A stretch of DNA of 64,000 bases from Sphingomonas canadensis (GCF_026013525.1 NZ_JAPDRA010000006.1:1-64000); one strand, 5' to 3'. Counted from the stretch's first letter, positions 45,484 to 54,140 are shown. Numbers and translations: made by a program. Notes: generated by a model from the letters alone, not told the origin.

Positions 45484-46913
45484 CCTCGAACTTCCCCGCC
45501 GCGCTCGACGCGGGCCTCGCCTCCATATTCGATCGCTTCGGCATTCCGGCAGCGGTTGCCGTCGCGGTGAAGGGCGACGAGACCTTCATCCGCACCCATG
45601 GCCCCAAGCGGATCGGCGAGCCGGAGCCGGTGGGGCCGGACACCGCCTTTTCGATCGCGTCCTGCTCCAAGGCGTTCTGCGCTACGCTGGCGGCGGCGCT
45701 GGTCGACGAAGGCGTGCTCGCCTGGGACGATCGCGTCGCCGATACGGTGCCGGAATTCGTCACTGACGATCCCTGGATCACCCGCGAGCTGCGGCTGCGC
45801 GACGTGCTGGGCATGCGCACCGGCTACAAGCGCGAGGGCGCGCCCGAATTCGGGTTCAACCCGTCGCGGCCGTCGCAGGACTATTTCCCGATGATGCAGT
45901 TCATCCCGCGCGAGGCCGGCTTCCGCGAGAAGACGACCTATATGAACGCCGGCTATGCCGCTGCGTCGAAGCTGATCACCCGGCGCACCGGCCGCGCCTA
46001 TCCGGACCTGATCGCGGAGAAGCTGTTCCGCCCGATCGGCATGGCCTCCGCCGTATCCAGCGAGGGCGTGCTGACCGGCCATCCCGATCATTTCTGGCCG
46101 CATGTCCGCCTGCACGATCGCACGCTGGCGCTGCCCGATCCGCTGTGCGTCGGATGGGAGGGTTCGAGCTGCGTGTACCTGTCCGCCAACGACGTGGCGC
46201 AGTGGCTGCGCTTCCAGATCAATGAGGGCATGGCCGGCGGCCGCCAGGTGATCTCGCGCGAGGCGCTGGGCGAAACGCGCAAGCCGCATTCGATCGACGT
46301 CCCCAATCCGACGACCGGCGAGCATTTCTCGCTCTATGCGATGGGGTGGCAGCAGTTCGATTACCACGGCCGGCTGGTCTACCGGCACACCGGCAGCGAG
46401 CTGGGCGCATCGACGATGATCATGTTCTGCCCGGAGGAGCAGGTGGGCGTGGCGTGCTTCGTCAACCTCTACAGCTCGGCGTTCATGCCCGCGGTGTACC
46501 TGATGCTCGATCACATGCTCGGCACCGGGGGCAAGGACTGGGAAACGCTGATGCACGACGCCTTCGTCAAGCGCGTCGACGAAGCGATCGCGGACATCCG
46601 CAAGCGCTTTCCCGATGGCGACGCCGCCCCCTTCCCCGCCGACGCGCCGGGCCGCTATTCCAGCGCGAACTTCGGCGAGGCCACGCTGACGGAGACCGGC
46701 GGCGCGCTGCGGCTGGAGATATCCGACCGGCCGATGCTCTCCGCCATGCTCGAACCCGTCGGCCCGGCGAATTTCGAGGTGCGCCACGATTTCGTCGGCA
46801 TGGAGCAGGAGCTGTACGGCGATCTGATGCGCCTGGGCCTGCGCAGCGCGGAGGGGCGCGTCACCGGCTTCGAGCATTCGCTGTTCGGCGCGTTCGAGAA
46901 GGTGGCGGCATGA
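45480..46913 (+). CDS. S12-family serine hydrolase with C-terminal extension
   Basis: This 477-residue protein has the S12 motifs S61-C-S-K64, a full Y-M-N (TTYMNAGYAA) and HTG (VYRHTGSELG). A C-terminal lipocalin-like extension of about 100 residues (DAPGRYSSANFGEATLTE) follows. No export signal is seen. It may cleave D-residue-containing or acylated peptides; esterase activity is also possible. The GTG start at 45480 has an AGGAGAG site and overlaps the soxG stop. It is clearly a different clade from the hydrolase at 38342. Confidence 0.88.
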   Translation: MTSNFPAALDAGLASIFDRFGIPAAVAVAVKGDETFIRTHGPKRIGEPEPVGPDTAFSIASCSKAFCATLAAALVDEGVLAWDDRVADTVPEFVTDDPWITRELRLRDVLGMRTGYKREGAPEFGFNPSRPSQDYFPMMQFIPREAGFREKTTYMNAGYAAASKLITRRTGRAYPDLIAEKLFRPIGMASAVSSEGVLTGHPDHFWPHVRLHDRTLALPDPLCVGWEGSSCVYLSANDVAQWLRFQINEGMAGGRQVISREALGETRKPHSIDVPNPTTGEHFSLYAMGWQQFDYHGRLVYRHTGSELGASTMIMFCPEEQVGVACFVNLYSSAFMPAVYLMLDHMLGTGGKDWETLMHDAFVKRVDEAIADIRKRFPDGDAAPFPADAPGRYSSANFGEATLTETGGALRLEISDRPMLSAMLEPVGPANFEVRHDFVGMEQELYGDLMRLGLRSAEGRVTGFEHSLFGAFEKVAA

Positions 46914-48025
46914 GGACGCAGGACATGCCCGTGATCGACCTGTCCGGCCCGCCGCGCGAGGCCGGGCGGCGGCACGGCGAGGCGATGCGCGCGCGGATCG
47001 CGGAGATTCTGGACCTGTGGCAGGAGACCGCCCAGCTTCCGCCGGGCATGGGCTTTGCCGATGCGCAGGAACTGCTGCTGACCGAAACCGGCTGCGTCGA
47101 TCAGATTCGCCGCCACATCCCCGCGCTGCTCGAAGAGATCGCGGGGATTGCCGAGGGCGCCAACCAGGACCCGCGCCTCGTCCTCGCCTTCCAGCTCGGC
47201 GACGAGGCGCGCTGGTTCTTTCGTGACCGTTTCGCCGCGCCCGGCGAGCGCGGCGACCGGTGCAGCGCGATCGGCGCGCGCGGCGAGGGCGATCGCCCCG
47301 CCATCGTTGCCCAGAACATCGACGTCGGCTCCTGGGCGGACGGGATGCAGTTGCTGCTGCGCACCCGCGATCCGGAGGACGGGGCGGAGGCGCTGATCTT
47401 CACCGTCGCCGGGATGGTGGCGATGAACGGCGTCAGCGGCCGCGGCTTCGGCATGTGCTGCAACACGCTGCTCCAGCTCGCGCCCGATCCCGGCGGGCTG
47501 CCGGTGGCGGCGGTGGTACGCCGCACGCTGGCGAGCGCCAGCCTGGAGGATGCCCATCGCTTCCTCACCGCCATTCCCCACGCCTCCGGCCAGAACTATC
47601 TGCTCGGCGGGCGCGCGGGCGTGTATAATCTCGAATGCTGCGGCACCGGTGCCACGCCATATCGCCTGGGCGATCGCGCGGACCGCGTGGTCCACACCAA
47701 CCATCCGCTGGCCTGCGCGGACATCCGCGCCGCGCTCGATCCGCTGCTGGAGACCAGCAGCCGCCGCCGGCTCGACAGCCTGATGGAGCGCTTCGCCGCG
47801 CGTCAGGGCGCCAGCAGCGTGGAGGAGGCGATGGCGGTGCTGCGCGCCCGCGACGACGCCGACTTCCCCGTCTGCCGCGAGACCGAGCTGGACGAGCGCG
47901 ACCCCTATTGGATGACGATCGGCGCGACCGTGTTCGAGATCGGGGAGACGGTTAAGCTCCACGTCGCGGGCGGCCCGCCGACGCAGAGCGACTTCGTCAC
48001 GCTGCCGGTGGCGGGCGGCGGATAG
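46910..48025 (+). CDS. C45-type Ntn hydrolase (acyl-CoA:6-APA acyltransferase-like)
   Basis: This 371-residue protein belongs to the self-processing Ntn hydrolases of peptidase family C45. The predicted nucleophile is Cys118 in GDRCSAIGAR, after autocleavage, with downstream VAQNIDVGSWADGM and GISVNGLG-like VAMNGVSGRGFGMCCN. Relatives hydrolyse or transfer acyl groups on amides such as penicillins, N-acyl-amino acids or short beta-alanyl peptides. The ATG overlaps the hydrolase stop. As the operon's last gene it may deacylate an imported N-acyl peptide; this is inference. Confidence 0.87.
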   Translation: MRTQDMPVIDLSGPPREAGRRHGEAMRARIAEILDLWQETAQLPPGMGFADAQELLLTETGCVDQIRRHIPALLEEIAGIAEGANQDPRLVLAFQLGDEARWFFRDRFAAPGERGDRCSAIGARGEGDRPAIVAQNIDVGSWADGMQLLLRTRDPEDGAEALIFTVAGMVAMNGVSGRGFGMCCNTLLQLAPDPGGLPVAAVVRRTLASASLEDAHRFLTAIPHASGQNYLLGGRAGVYNLECCGTGATPYRLGDRADRVVHTNHPLACADIRAALDPLLETSSRRRLDSLMERFAARQGASSVEEAMAVLRARDDADFPVCRETELDERDPYWMTIGATVFEIGETVKLHVAGGPPTQSDFVTLPVAGGG

Positions 48026-48034
48026 CGCGCGGGG

Positions 48035-48721
48035 CTATTCCGGGCGCTTGCGCGAGGCGGGGCGCTGGAACTGCTCGAACTCGGCGATGTTGGTCAGCCC
48101 CTGCGCGGCCAGCGCGCGCTCCATCGCCAGGAACTTCTTGTCCTCCGACGTGGTGATCACCAGCACCCGCGCGGTCTTGCCCTTGGGCGTGGTCATCGTG
48201 TGGCGCATGCGGATGTCCAGGTAGATGCTGTCGCCCGCCTTGAGCTTGTACGCCTCATAGAATTCGCTGTGGAAGGTCACATTGCCTTCCAGGACATAGA
48301 TGAAGCGCTCGCCGAAATAGTCGCCCAGCTCCAGCGTCGGCTCCTGGCCATCGCCGGTGACCTCGCCATAGGTCGGGATCATCAGCCGGTCCTTGACCTC
48401 GACGGCGAGCTGGCGGTGGCGGATGTTGCGCCACTGGACGAGCTTGCGGTCGTTGTTGCGGTCCACCGCGATGCGCGCGGAGGCGGCCATGTTGCGCCCG
48501 AACTGCTCGTCGTCGCGGAACAGCTCGGAGATGTCGCAATCCAGCTTGCGCGATACCTCGACGAGCTTTTCGTAGGAGAGCGACATCAGATCATTCTCGA
48601 TCTTCGACAGGCTCGACTGGGTCAGCCCCACCACGTCGCCCATCTTCACCATGCTCCAGCCGCGCTCGGTGCGCAGCCTGCGCATGTTCTTGCCGAGGCT
48701 GGGGCCGGTCTTTTCGCTCAC
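48035..48721 (-). CDS. XRE-family regulator with C-terminal cupin
   Basis: This 228-residue regulator has an N-terminal lambda-repressor-type helix-turn-helix (residues about 10-62, GDVVGLTQSSLSKIENDLMS) and a cupin domain from about 130 to 205 (FIYVLEGNVTFHSEFYEAYKLKAGDSIYLD). This is the PuuR-like architecture that senses small amines or acids. The GTG at 48721 has an AAGGAGAAAG site; the longer frame to 48835 would run through the operator. It sits centrally in the island, divergent from the aminotransferase operon with the shared palindrome between, so it is the best candidate for the regulon's controller. Confidence 0.9.
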   Translation of the reverse strand: MSEKTGPSLGKNMRRLRTERGWSMVKMGDVVGLTQSSLSKIENDLMSLSYEKLVEVSRKLDCDISELFRDDEQFGRNMAASARIAVDRNNDRKLVQWRNIRHRQLAVEVKDRLMIPTYGEVTGDGQEPTLELGDYFGERFIYVLEGNVTFHSEFYEAYKLKAGDSIYLDIRMRHTMTTPKGKTARVLVITTSEDKKFLAMERALAAQGLTNIAEFEQFQRPASRKRPE

Positions 48722-48804
48722 CGCTTTCTCCTTGCGCAAATCTGCCTCTCCTCCACCCCCGGTTATCCTGTGCGGAGAAAATGGCAAGCGCTTCCACGCC
48801 AGGT

Positions 48805-48821
48805 CATTCCGAAAAGGAATA
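48805..48821. promoter_or_regulatory. Operator site 4 of the shared motif, between regulator and aminotransferase operon
   Basis: CATTC-cgaaaag-GAATA, one mismatch to the consensus. It is 84 bases from the XRE start and 96 from the aminotransferase start. A degenerate second copy, TATTC-ttcaagg-TGATA, is at 48839-48855, and a plus-strand TTGACA lies at 48829-48834. The layout fits autoregulation plus control of the divergent operon. Confidence 0.65.
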
Positions 48822-48916
48822 TTCCATATTGACATAAATATTCTTCAAGGTGATATCCCATTCAAGGAAAACGGGGCAGCTCCTCCTGCACCCGGGTGTT
48901 GCCGGAAAGGATGGGC

Positions 48917-50239
48917 ATGACGCTGTCGCTGCAGAAGAACGATACCGAGCTGCTGCGCCCCCGGTCCGCGGACCTCTATCGCCGCGCGCAACAGGTGATG
49001 CCGGGCGGCAATTCGCGCGTGACGATCTTCTTCCCGCCGCACCCGCCCTATGCCGATCACGGCAGCGGCTGCCGCATCACCGACGTCGACGGCGTCGAGC
49101 GCATCGATTTCGTGAACAACTATTCCTCGCTGATCCACGGCCATTGCCCGCCGGCGATCGTCGAGGCGGTGCGCCGCCAGGTGGGCGATCTGTTCGCGGT
49201 GGGCCTGCCGACGGAGAGCGAGATCGACCTCGCCGAGCTGATCACCGGCCGCGTCGCGTCGATCGAGCATATCCGCTTCGCCAATTCGGGGACGGAGGGC
49301 GTGATGTTCGCGGTGAAGGCCGCGCGCGCCTTCACCGGCCGGCCGAAGATCGCGAAGATCGAAGGCGCCTTCCACGGCAGCTACGATCCCTCGGAAACCA
49401 GCCTGGCATCGACGCCGGAGAACTGGGGCGGCATCGATCGCCCCGCCGCGGTGGCGCTGTGCCACGGCACACCCGCCTCGTCGCTCGCCGATACGGTGGT
49501 GATCCCGCACAACAATGTGGAGGTTTCGCGCCGCCTGCTGCGCGAGGCCGGTGAGCAGCTTGCCGGCGTGCTGATCGATCCGCTGCCCTCGCGGCTCCAC
49601 TTCATGGGCACGTCGCCGGAATTCCTCGCGATGCTTCGCGAGGAGACCGAGCGCCTCGGCGCGCTGCTGATCTTTGACGAGGTTTACAGCTTCCGCCTCG
49701 GCTTCGGCGGCGCGCAGGAGGCGCTCGGTATCCGGCCGGATCTTACCGCGCTGGGCAAGATCATCGGCGGCGGCATGCCCGTGGGCGCGGTCGGCGGCCG
49801 GGCGGACGTGATGCGGGTGTTCGTCGAGGGCGGGCCGAAGCTGGTCCACGGCGGCACCTATAACGCGAACCCCGTCACCATGGTGGCCGGCCGCACCGCG
49901 ATGGAGATGCTCGATCGCGAGGCCTTCGCGCGGCTCGAACGGCTCGGCGACCGGCTGCGCGCGGGGATGGCCGAGATACTCGCGCGGCGCGGCATCGCCG
50001 GCACGGTCCGCGGCCAGGGATCGCTCGCCAGCATCCGCTTCTCGGACAAGCCCGCGAACGACTATCGCGACATCGTGACCGACGGCGCCGACATGGAGCT
50101 GGCGGCGCGGCTCCACCGCGGGCTGCTCGACAGCGGCATTTTCTGCACCTCGACGCTGCTGTTCATCCTCTCCACGCCGATGGACGAGGCGGTGATCGAT
50201 ACCGCGCTCGAACGGATCGACGCGGTTCTGGCGGCCTGA
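48917..50239 (+). CDS. Class III aminotransferase (glutamate-1-semialdehyde aminomutase-like subgroup)
   Basis: This 440-residue PLP enzyme has the cofactor lysine Lys281 in ALGKIIGGGMP and aspartate in LLIFDEVYSFR. MPGGNSRVTIFF near the N-terminus resembles the carboxylate-binding block of bacterial beta-amino acid aminotransferases, a subgroup of this family. It may convert a beta-amino acid to a beta-keto acid, the substrate class of BKACE. GGAAAGG places the start at 48917. It is too far from haem genes to be HemL, and the residue pattern differs. Confidence 0.9.
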   Translation: MTLSLQKNDTELLRPRSADLYRRAQQVMPGGNSRVTIFFPPHPPYADHGSGCRITDVDGVERIDFVNNYSSLIHGHCPPAIVEAVRRQVGDLFAVGLPTESEIDLAELITGRVASIEHIRFANSGTEGVMFAVKAARAFTGRPKIAKIEGAFHGSYDPSETSLASTPENWGGIDRPAAVALCHGTPASSLADTVVIPHNNVEVSRRLLREAGEQLAGVLIDPLPSRLHFMGTSPEFLAMLREETERLGALLIFDEVYSFRLGFGGAQEALGIRPDLTALGKIIGGGMPVGAVGGRADVMRVFVEGGPKLVHGGTYNANPVTMVAGRTAMEMLDREAFARLERLGDRLRAGMAEILARRGIAGTVRGQGSLASIRFSDKPANDYRDIVTDGADMELAARLHRGLLDSGIFCTSTLLFILSTPMDEAVIDTALERIDAVLAA

Positions 50240-50241
50240 GC

Positions 50242-51249
50242 ATGATCGCGCTGCCCCGCCCCTATCTGGTGTTCACCGGCGACCTCCGGAACGAGGTGAA
50301 CGCCAAGACGGCCTATGGCGTCCGCGACTGGGCGCCGGAATCCTGCGCCGGCCAATGGTCGCTGCCTGGCTGTACGATCGACCTGGCGCTGCCGGTCCTG
50401 ACCCCCGCCGAGGCGCGGGCGAAGGGCGTGAAGTCGCTGCTGATCGGCGCGGCGCCTCCGGGCGGCGCCCTGCCCGCGCACTGGATCGGCGCGGTGGTGG
50501 AGGCGCTGGAGGCCGGGCTCGACATCGTGAGCGGGCTCCACACTCCGCTCGGCTCCTTCGCGGAGATCGCCGCGGCCGCCGCGAAGTCCGGCGGGCAGCT
50601 CATCGATATCCGCCACGGCCAGTATGAACGCCGCGTCGGCACCGGCATCAAGCGCAGCGGCAAGCGGCTGCTGACCGTCGGCACCGATTGCGCGCTGGGC
50701 AAGAAATACACCGCGCTCAGCATCACCCGCGCGATGCAGGCGGCGGGCTGGGACGCCAGCTTCCGCGCGACCGGCCAGACCGGCATCATGATCTCGGGCG
50801 AGGGCGCCGCGATCGACGCGGTGGTCGCCGACTTCATCTCGGGCGTGGCCGAACAGCTCTCGCCCGATGCCGCCCCCGCGCACTGGGACGTGATCGAGGG
50901 CCAGGGATCGCTGTTTCACCCCGCCTATGCCGCGGTGACGCTGGGCCTGCTCCACGGGTCGCAACCCGACGCGATGGTGCTGTGCCACCACCCCACGCGC
51001 GAGCGCATCAACGGGTTCGAGGGCTATCGCCTGCCCACGCTCACCCAGGCGATGGAGCTTCACCTGCCGCTCGCCCGGCGCACCAATCCGGACTCGCGGA
51101 TCGTCGCGGTCGCGCTCAACACCAAGGGGCTGGACGAGGCCGCCACCGCCGCCGCGATCGCCGCGGCCGGGAGCGAGACCGGGCTACCCGCCTTCGATCC
51201 GATCAAGCACGATCTGTCGCCGCTGCTCGCGCAGCTCGAAACGCTGTGA
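50242..51249 (+). CDS. DUF1611 protein, DgcN-like D-amino acid N-acetyltransferase candidate
   Basis: This 335-residue protein has the DUF1611 pattern with a P-loop-like GTDCALGKK at 147-155 and DVIEGQGSLFHPAYAAVTLGLL. In marine proteobacteria DUF1611 protein DgcN N-acetylates D-glutamate, and the enolase-family partner DgcA inverts the product to N-acetyl-L-glutamate. Here the same pair is adjacent: the next gene is a dipeptide-epimerase-like enolase starting inside this stop codon. D-glutamate or a related D-residue is therefore a reasonable inferred substrate. Older annotations call this family DUF1611/NAD-dependent epimerase partner. Confidence 0.88.
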   Translation: MIALPRPYLVFTGDLRNEVNAKTAYGVRDWAPESCAGQWSLPGCTIDLALPVLTPAEARAKGVKSLLIGAAPPGGALPAHWIGAVVEALEAGLDIVSGLHTPLGSFAEIAAAAAKSGGQLIDIRHGQYERRVGTGIKRSGKRLLTVGTDCALGKKYTALSITRAMQAAGWDASFRATGQTGIMISGEGAAIDAVVADFISGVAEQLSPDAAPAHWDVIEGQGSLFHPAYAAVTLGLLHGSQPDAMVLCHHPTRERINGFEGYRLPTLTQAMELHLPLARRTNPDSRIVAVALNTKGLDEAATAAAIAAAGSETGLPAFDPIKHDLSPLLAQLETL

Positions 51250-52232
51250 CGCTGACGCTGGAGGCGCGGCCGGTAAGCTGGCCGATGAGCGAGCCGTTCG
51301 TGATCGCGCGCGGCGCCGTTTCCACCGCCGACGGGATCATCGTCACGCTAACCGACGGCGAAGGCCGCACGGGCCGTGGCGAGGCCTATGGCGTCAACTA
51401 TCGCGGCGAGACGCCGGCATCGATGCTCGCCGAGATCGAGGCGGCGGCCCCCGCGATCCGCGCCGGGATCGATCGTCACGCGCTGCTCGGCCTGCTGCCG
51501 AAGGGCGGCGCGCGCTGCGCCATCGATGCCGCGCTGTGGGATCTGGAGGCCAAGGCGACCGGCATCCCCGCCTGGCAGCGCGCCGGCATCGCCGAGCCTC
51601 GCGCGATGGTCTCCGCCTACACCATCGGCATCGGCACGCCCGAACGGATGCGCGAGAAGGCCGCCGCCCGCGCCGGCTATCCGCTGCTCAAGGTCAAGGT
51701 CGACGCCGGCAACCCGCTCCGACGCCTCCGCGCCGTCCGCGAGGGAGCGCCTGAGGCGAGCATCATCCTCGATCCCAACGCCTCCTGGACGCGCGCGCAA
51801 CTCGAAGGGCTGCTGCCCGATCTGATGGCGCTGGGCGTGGTGCTGATCGAACAGCCGCTGCCGCCGGAGGCCGACGCGGACCTGGCCGGGATCGCGCGCG
51901 GCATCCCGATCTGCGCCGACGAAAGCTTGCATGATGCGGACGATCTGGCGCGGATCGCGCCGCTGTTCGATTTCGTCAACATCAAGCTCGACAAGACCGG
52001 CGGGCTCACCGCGGGGCTGGCGCTGGCCGACGCGGCGGAGGCGGCGGGGCTCCGGCTGATGGTCGGCTGCATGATCGGCAGCTCGCTGGCGATGGCGCCC
52101 GCCGCGGTACTCGCGCAGCGCTGCCGCTTCGTCGATCTCGATGGGCCGCTGCTCCAGTCCGAAGACGTCGATCACCCGATCGCCTATCACCAGGGCCGGA
52201 TGGACTTTCCTTCACGGGAGCTTTGGGGATGA
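51246..52232 (+). CDS. Enolase-superfamily racemase/dipeptide epimerase, DgcA-like
   Basis: This 328-residue enzyme has the MLE-subgroup catalytic residues: K149-V-K151, metal ligands in LDPNASW, IEQPL and CADES, and the second-face lysine in NIKLDKTGG. It races or epimerises at a carbon next to a carboxylate, as in L-Ala-D/L-Glu dipeptide epimerases or N-acetyl-amino acid racemases. A GTG start overlaps the DUF1611 stop, so the two are coupled. With DgcN-like chemistry it would convert N-acetyl-D- to N-acetyl-L-glutamate; a dipeptide substrate is the main alternative. Confidence 0.9.
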   Translation: MTLTLEARPVSWPMSEPFVIARGAVSTADGIIVTLTDGEGRTGRGEAYGVNYRGETPASMLAEIEAAAPAIRAGIDRHALLGLLPKGGARCAIDAALWDLEAKATGIPAWQRAGIAEPRAMVSAYTIGIGTPERMREKAAARAGYPLLKVKVDAGNPLRRLRAVREGAPEASIILDPNASWTRAQLEGLLPDLMALGVVLIEQPLPPEADADLAGIARGIPICADESLHDADDLARIAPLFDFVNIKLDKTGGLTAGLALADAAEAAGLRLMVGCMIGSSLAMAPAAVLAQRCRFVDLDGPLLQSEDVDHPIAYHQGRMDFPSRELWG

Positions 52233-53173
52233 GCATGCTGAGGCGCAGGATGCGCGTCGCGATAATCGGCTGCGGGGTGATCGGGCGGAGCTGGGCGGTG
52301 GTGTTCGCCCGCGCCGGTGCCGAGGTGCGGCTCTACGACCAGAATGGCGACGCCGCCCAGCGCGCGCCCGCAGTGATCGCGGAAACGCTGCGCGGCCAGG
52401 GCATGAAGGCGGCCGAGGTCCGCGCGATCGAGGCGGCGCTGCTGCCCGTGGACAGCCTGGCCGAAGCGCTCGGCGGCGCGCAATATGCGCAGGAAAGCAT
52501 CGCCGAGACCGTCGCCGCCAAGCGCGCGATCTTCGAACAGATGGACGCGGTTGCGCCGCGCGAGTGCATCCTCGCCAGCTCCTGCTCGTCGATCCCTCCC
52601 GCGGAGTTCCTGGGCGGGCTGGCGGGCGAATGGCGGTCGCTGATCGCGCATCCGTTCAACCCGCCGCACCTGATCCCGCTGGTCGAGCTGGTGCCCGCGC
52701 CGGGCACGGCTGAAAAGGTGGTGGCGCGCGCGCGGCGCCTGCTCGCCGGGTTCGGCCAGCATCCCGTGCTGCTGCACAAGCCGGTGGAAGGCTTCATCGG
52801 CAACCGCCTCCAGGCCGCGGTGGTCAGCGAGATCATGCACCTGATCGGCGAAGGCGTCGCCAGCCCGGCGGACATCGACGCATGCCTGCGGCTGGGCCTG
52901 GGCCTGCGCTGGGCGATGATGGGGCCGCTGGAGACGATGGACCTGAACGCCGACGGCGGCATCGCCGATTATATCGGCAAGTTCGGCAAGGATTATCAGG
53001 CGCTCAGCCGCAAGCTGGGCATCGCCGAGCCCTGGCGCGAGGAGGCGGTGGCCGCCGCGATCGAAAGCCGGCGCGCCGCGCTGCCGATCGCCGCGCTGCG
53101 CAAGCGCATGGGCTGGCGCGACCGCAACCTGCTGCGCCTGCGCCAGCTTCTCGAAGCGCCCGCACGGCGCTGA
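52229..53173 (+). CDS. 3-hydroxyacyl-CoA dehydrogenase family beta-hydroxyacid dehydrogenase (L-carnitine dehydrogenase-like)
   Basis: This 314-residue NAD+-dependent enzyme has GCGVIG at 14-19 and the catalytic block SSCSSIP ... HPFNPPHLIPLVE. This matches the short lambda-crystallin/L-carnitine dehydrogenase group, which oxidises a free beta-hydroxy acid rather than a CoA ester. The product would be a beta-keto acid for the BKACE encoded 20 bases downstream. That gene pair is the L-carnitine-to-betaine arrangement, but the neighbours here are not betaine genes. ATGA overlap with the preceding gene. Confidence 0.9.
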   Translation: MSMLRRRMRVAIIGCGVIGRSWAVVFARAGAEVRLYDQNGDAAQRAPAVIAETLRGQGMKAAEVRAIEAALLPVDSLAEALGGAQYAQESIAETVAAKRAIFEQMDAVAPRECILASSCSSIPPAEFLGGLAGEWRSLIAHPFNPPHLIPLVELVPAPGTAEKVVARARRLLAGFGQHPVLLHKPVEGFIGNRLQAAVVSEIMHLIGEGVASPADIDACLRLGLGLRWAMMGPLETMDLNADGGIADYIGKFGKDYQALSRKLGIAEPWREEAVAAAIESRRAALPIAALRKRMGWRDRNLLRLRQLLEAPARR

Positions 53174-53193
53174 CCATCAAGGGGAATTTCACG

Positions 53194-54126
53194 ATGCAGC
53201 GGACCCGCAAGGTCGTCATCACCTGCGCGGTGACGGGGTCGATCCACACGCCGACCATGTCCGATCACCTGCCCATCACCGCCGACCAGATCACCACCGC
53301 CGCCGTGGAGGCGGCCGAGGCGGGGGCATCGGTGATCCACCTCCACGCGCGCGATCCCAGGGACGGGCGGCCGAGCGGCGATCCCGCGCTGTTCATGGAT
53401 TTCCTGCCGCGCATCAAGCAACAGACCAACGCGGTGCTCAACATCACCACCGGCCACGGCCCGGGCATCTCGGTGGACGAACGCCTGCTCGCGGCCAAGG
53501 CGGCGCGGCCGGAGCTCGCCTCGCTCAACATGGGATCGTTCAACGCGGGCGTGATGCCGGTACGGCCGGATACCCAATGGAAGCACGAATGGGAGAAACC
53601 CTATCTCGAAGCCTTCAGGGGCGGGATCGCGGCCAACAGCTATGAGACGATCGAGCGCATCCTGACCGAGATCGGCCTGGAGCACGGCACGCGCTTCGAA
53701 TATGAATGCTACGACATCGGCCACCTCTACGCGCTCGCCTATTTCGCGGAGCGCGGGCTGGCGAAGCCGCCCTTCTTCATCCAGTGCATCTTCGGCCTGA
53801 TGGGCGGCGCGGGCGCCGATCCGGAGAACCTGACCTATATGGTCAACACCGCCAACAAGCTGTTCGGCGACGATTATTATCTGTCGGTGTTCGCGGCGGG
53901 GCGGCATCAGATGCGCTTCGTGACGCTGGGCGCGATCATGGGCGGATCGGTGCGCGTCGGGCTGGAGGACAGCCTGTACATCGGCCGCGGCGAGCTTGCG
54001 ACCAGCAACGCGCAACAGGTCGGCAAGGTGCGCTCGATCCTGGAGGCGCTGTCGTTCGACATTGCAGGCCCGGACGATGTCCGCGAGATGCTCTCCCTGA
54101 AGGGAGCCCATCAGACGGGCTTCTGA
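53194..54126 (+). CDS. Beta-keto acid cleavage enzyme (BKACE, DUF849), paralogue 2
   Basis: This 310-residue enzyme has H49-L-H51-ARDP, the PFFIQCIFGLMGG loop and VRVGLEDSLYIG. It is an obvious paralogue of the protein at 39467 with identical length and motif positions, but the substrate-loop residues differ (TGHGPGISVDE versus TGQPGTFEE). It follows the beta-hydroxyacid dehydrogenase gene and would split its beta-keto product with acetyl-CoA. Two different substrates, or two steps of one pathway, are likely. Confidence 0.93.
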   Translation: MQRTRKVVITCAVTGSIHTPTMSDHLPITADQITTAAVEAAEAGASVIHLHARDPRDGRPSGDPALFMDFLPRIKQQTNAVLNITTGHGPGISVDERLLAAKAARPELASLNMGSFNAGVMPVRPDTQWKHEWEKPYLEAFRGGIAANSYETIERILTEIGLEHGTRFEYECYDIGHLYALAYFAERGLAKPPFFIQCIFGLMGGAGADPENLTYMVNTANKLFGDDYYLSVFAAGRHQMRFVTLGAIMGGSVRVGLEDSLYIGRGELATSNAQQVGKVRSILEALSFDIAGPDDVREMLSLKGAHQTGF

Positions 54127-54140
54127 GCGCGGAGGGACGC

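Noticed and set aside
27009-46913. A canonical mlrCADB microcystin cluster
   Set aside because: Gene order differs, no M81 metallopeptidase is present, and one CPBP motif tryptophan is replaced. Only MlrA-like spacing and S12 folds are shared, so I report similarity and not identity.
48917-50239. hemL (glutamate-1-semialdehyde 2,1-aminomutase)
   Set aside because: The fold is the same, but the operon is catabolic and the N-terminal GGNSR segment resembles beta-aminotransferases. No haem gene is nearby.
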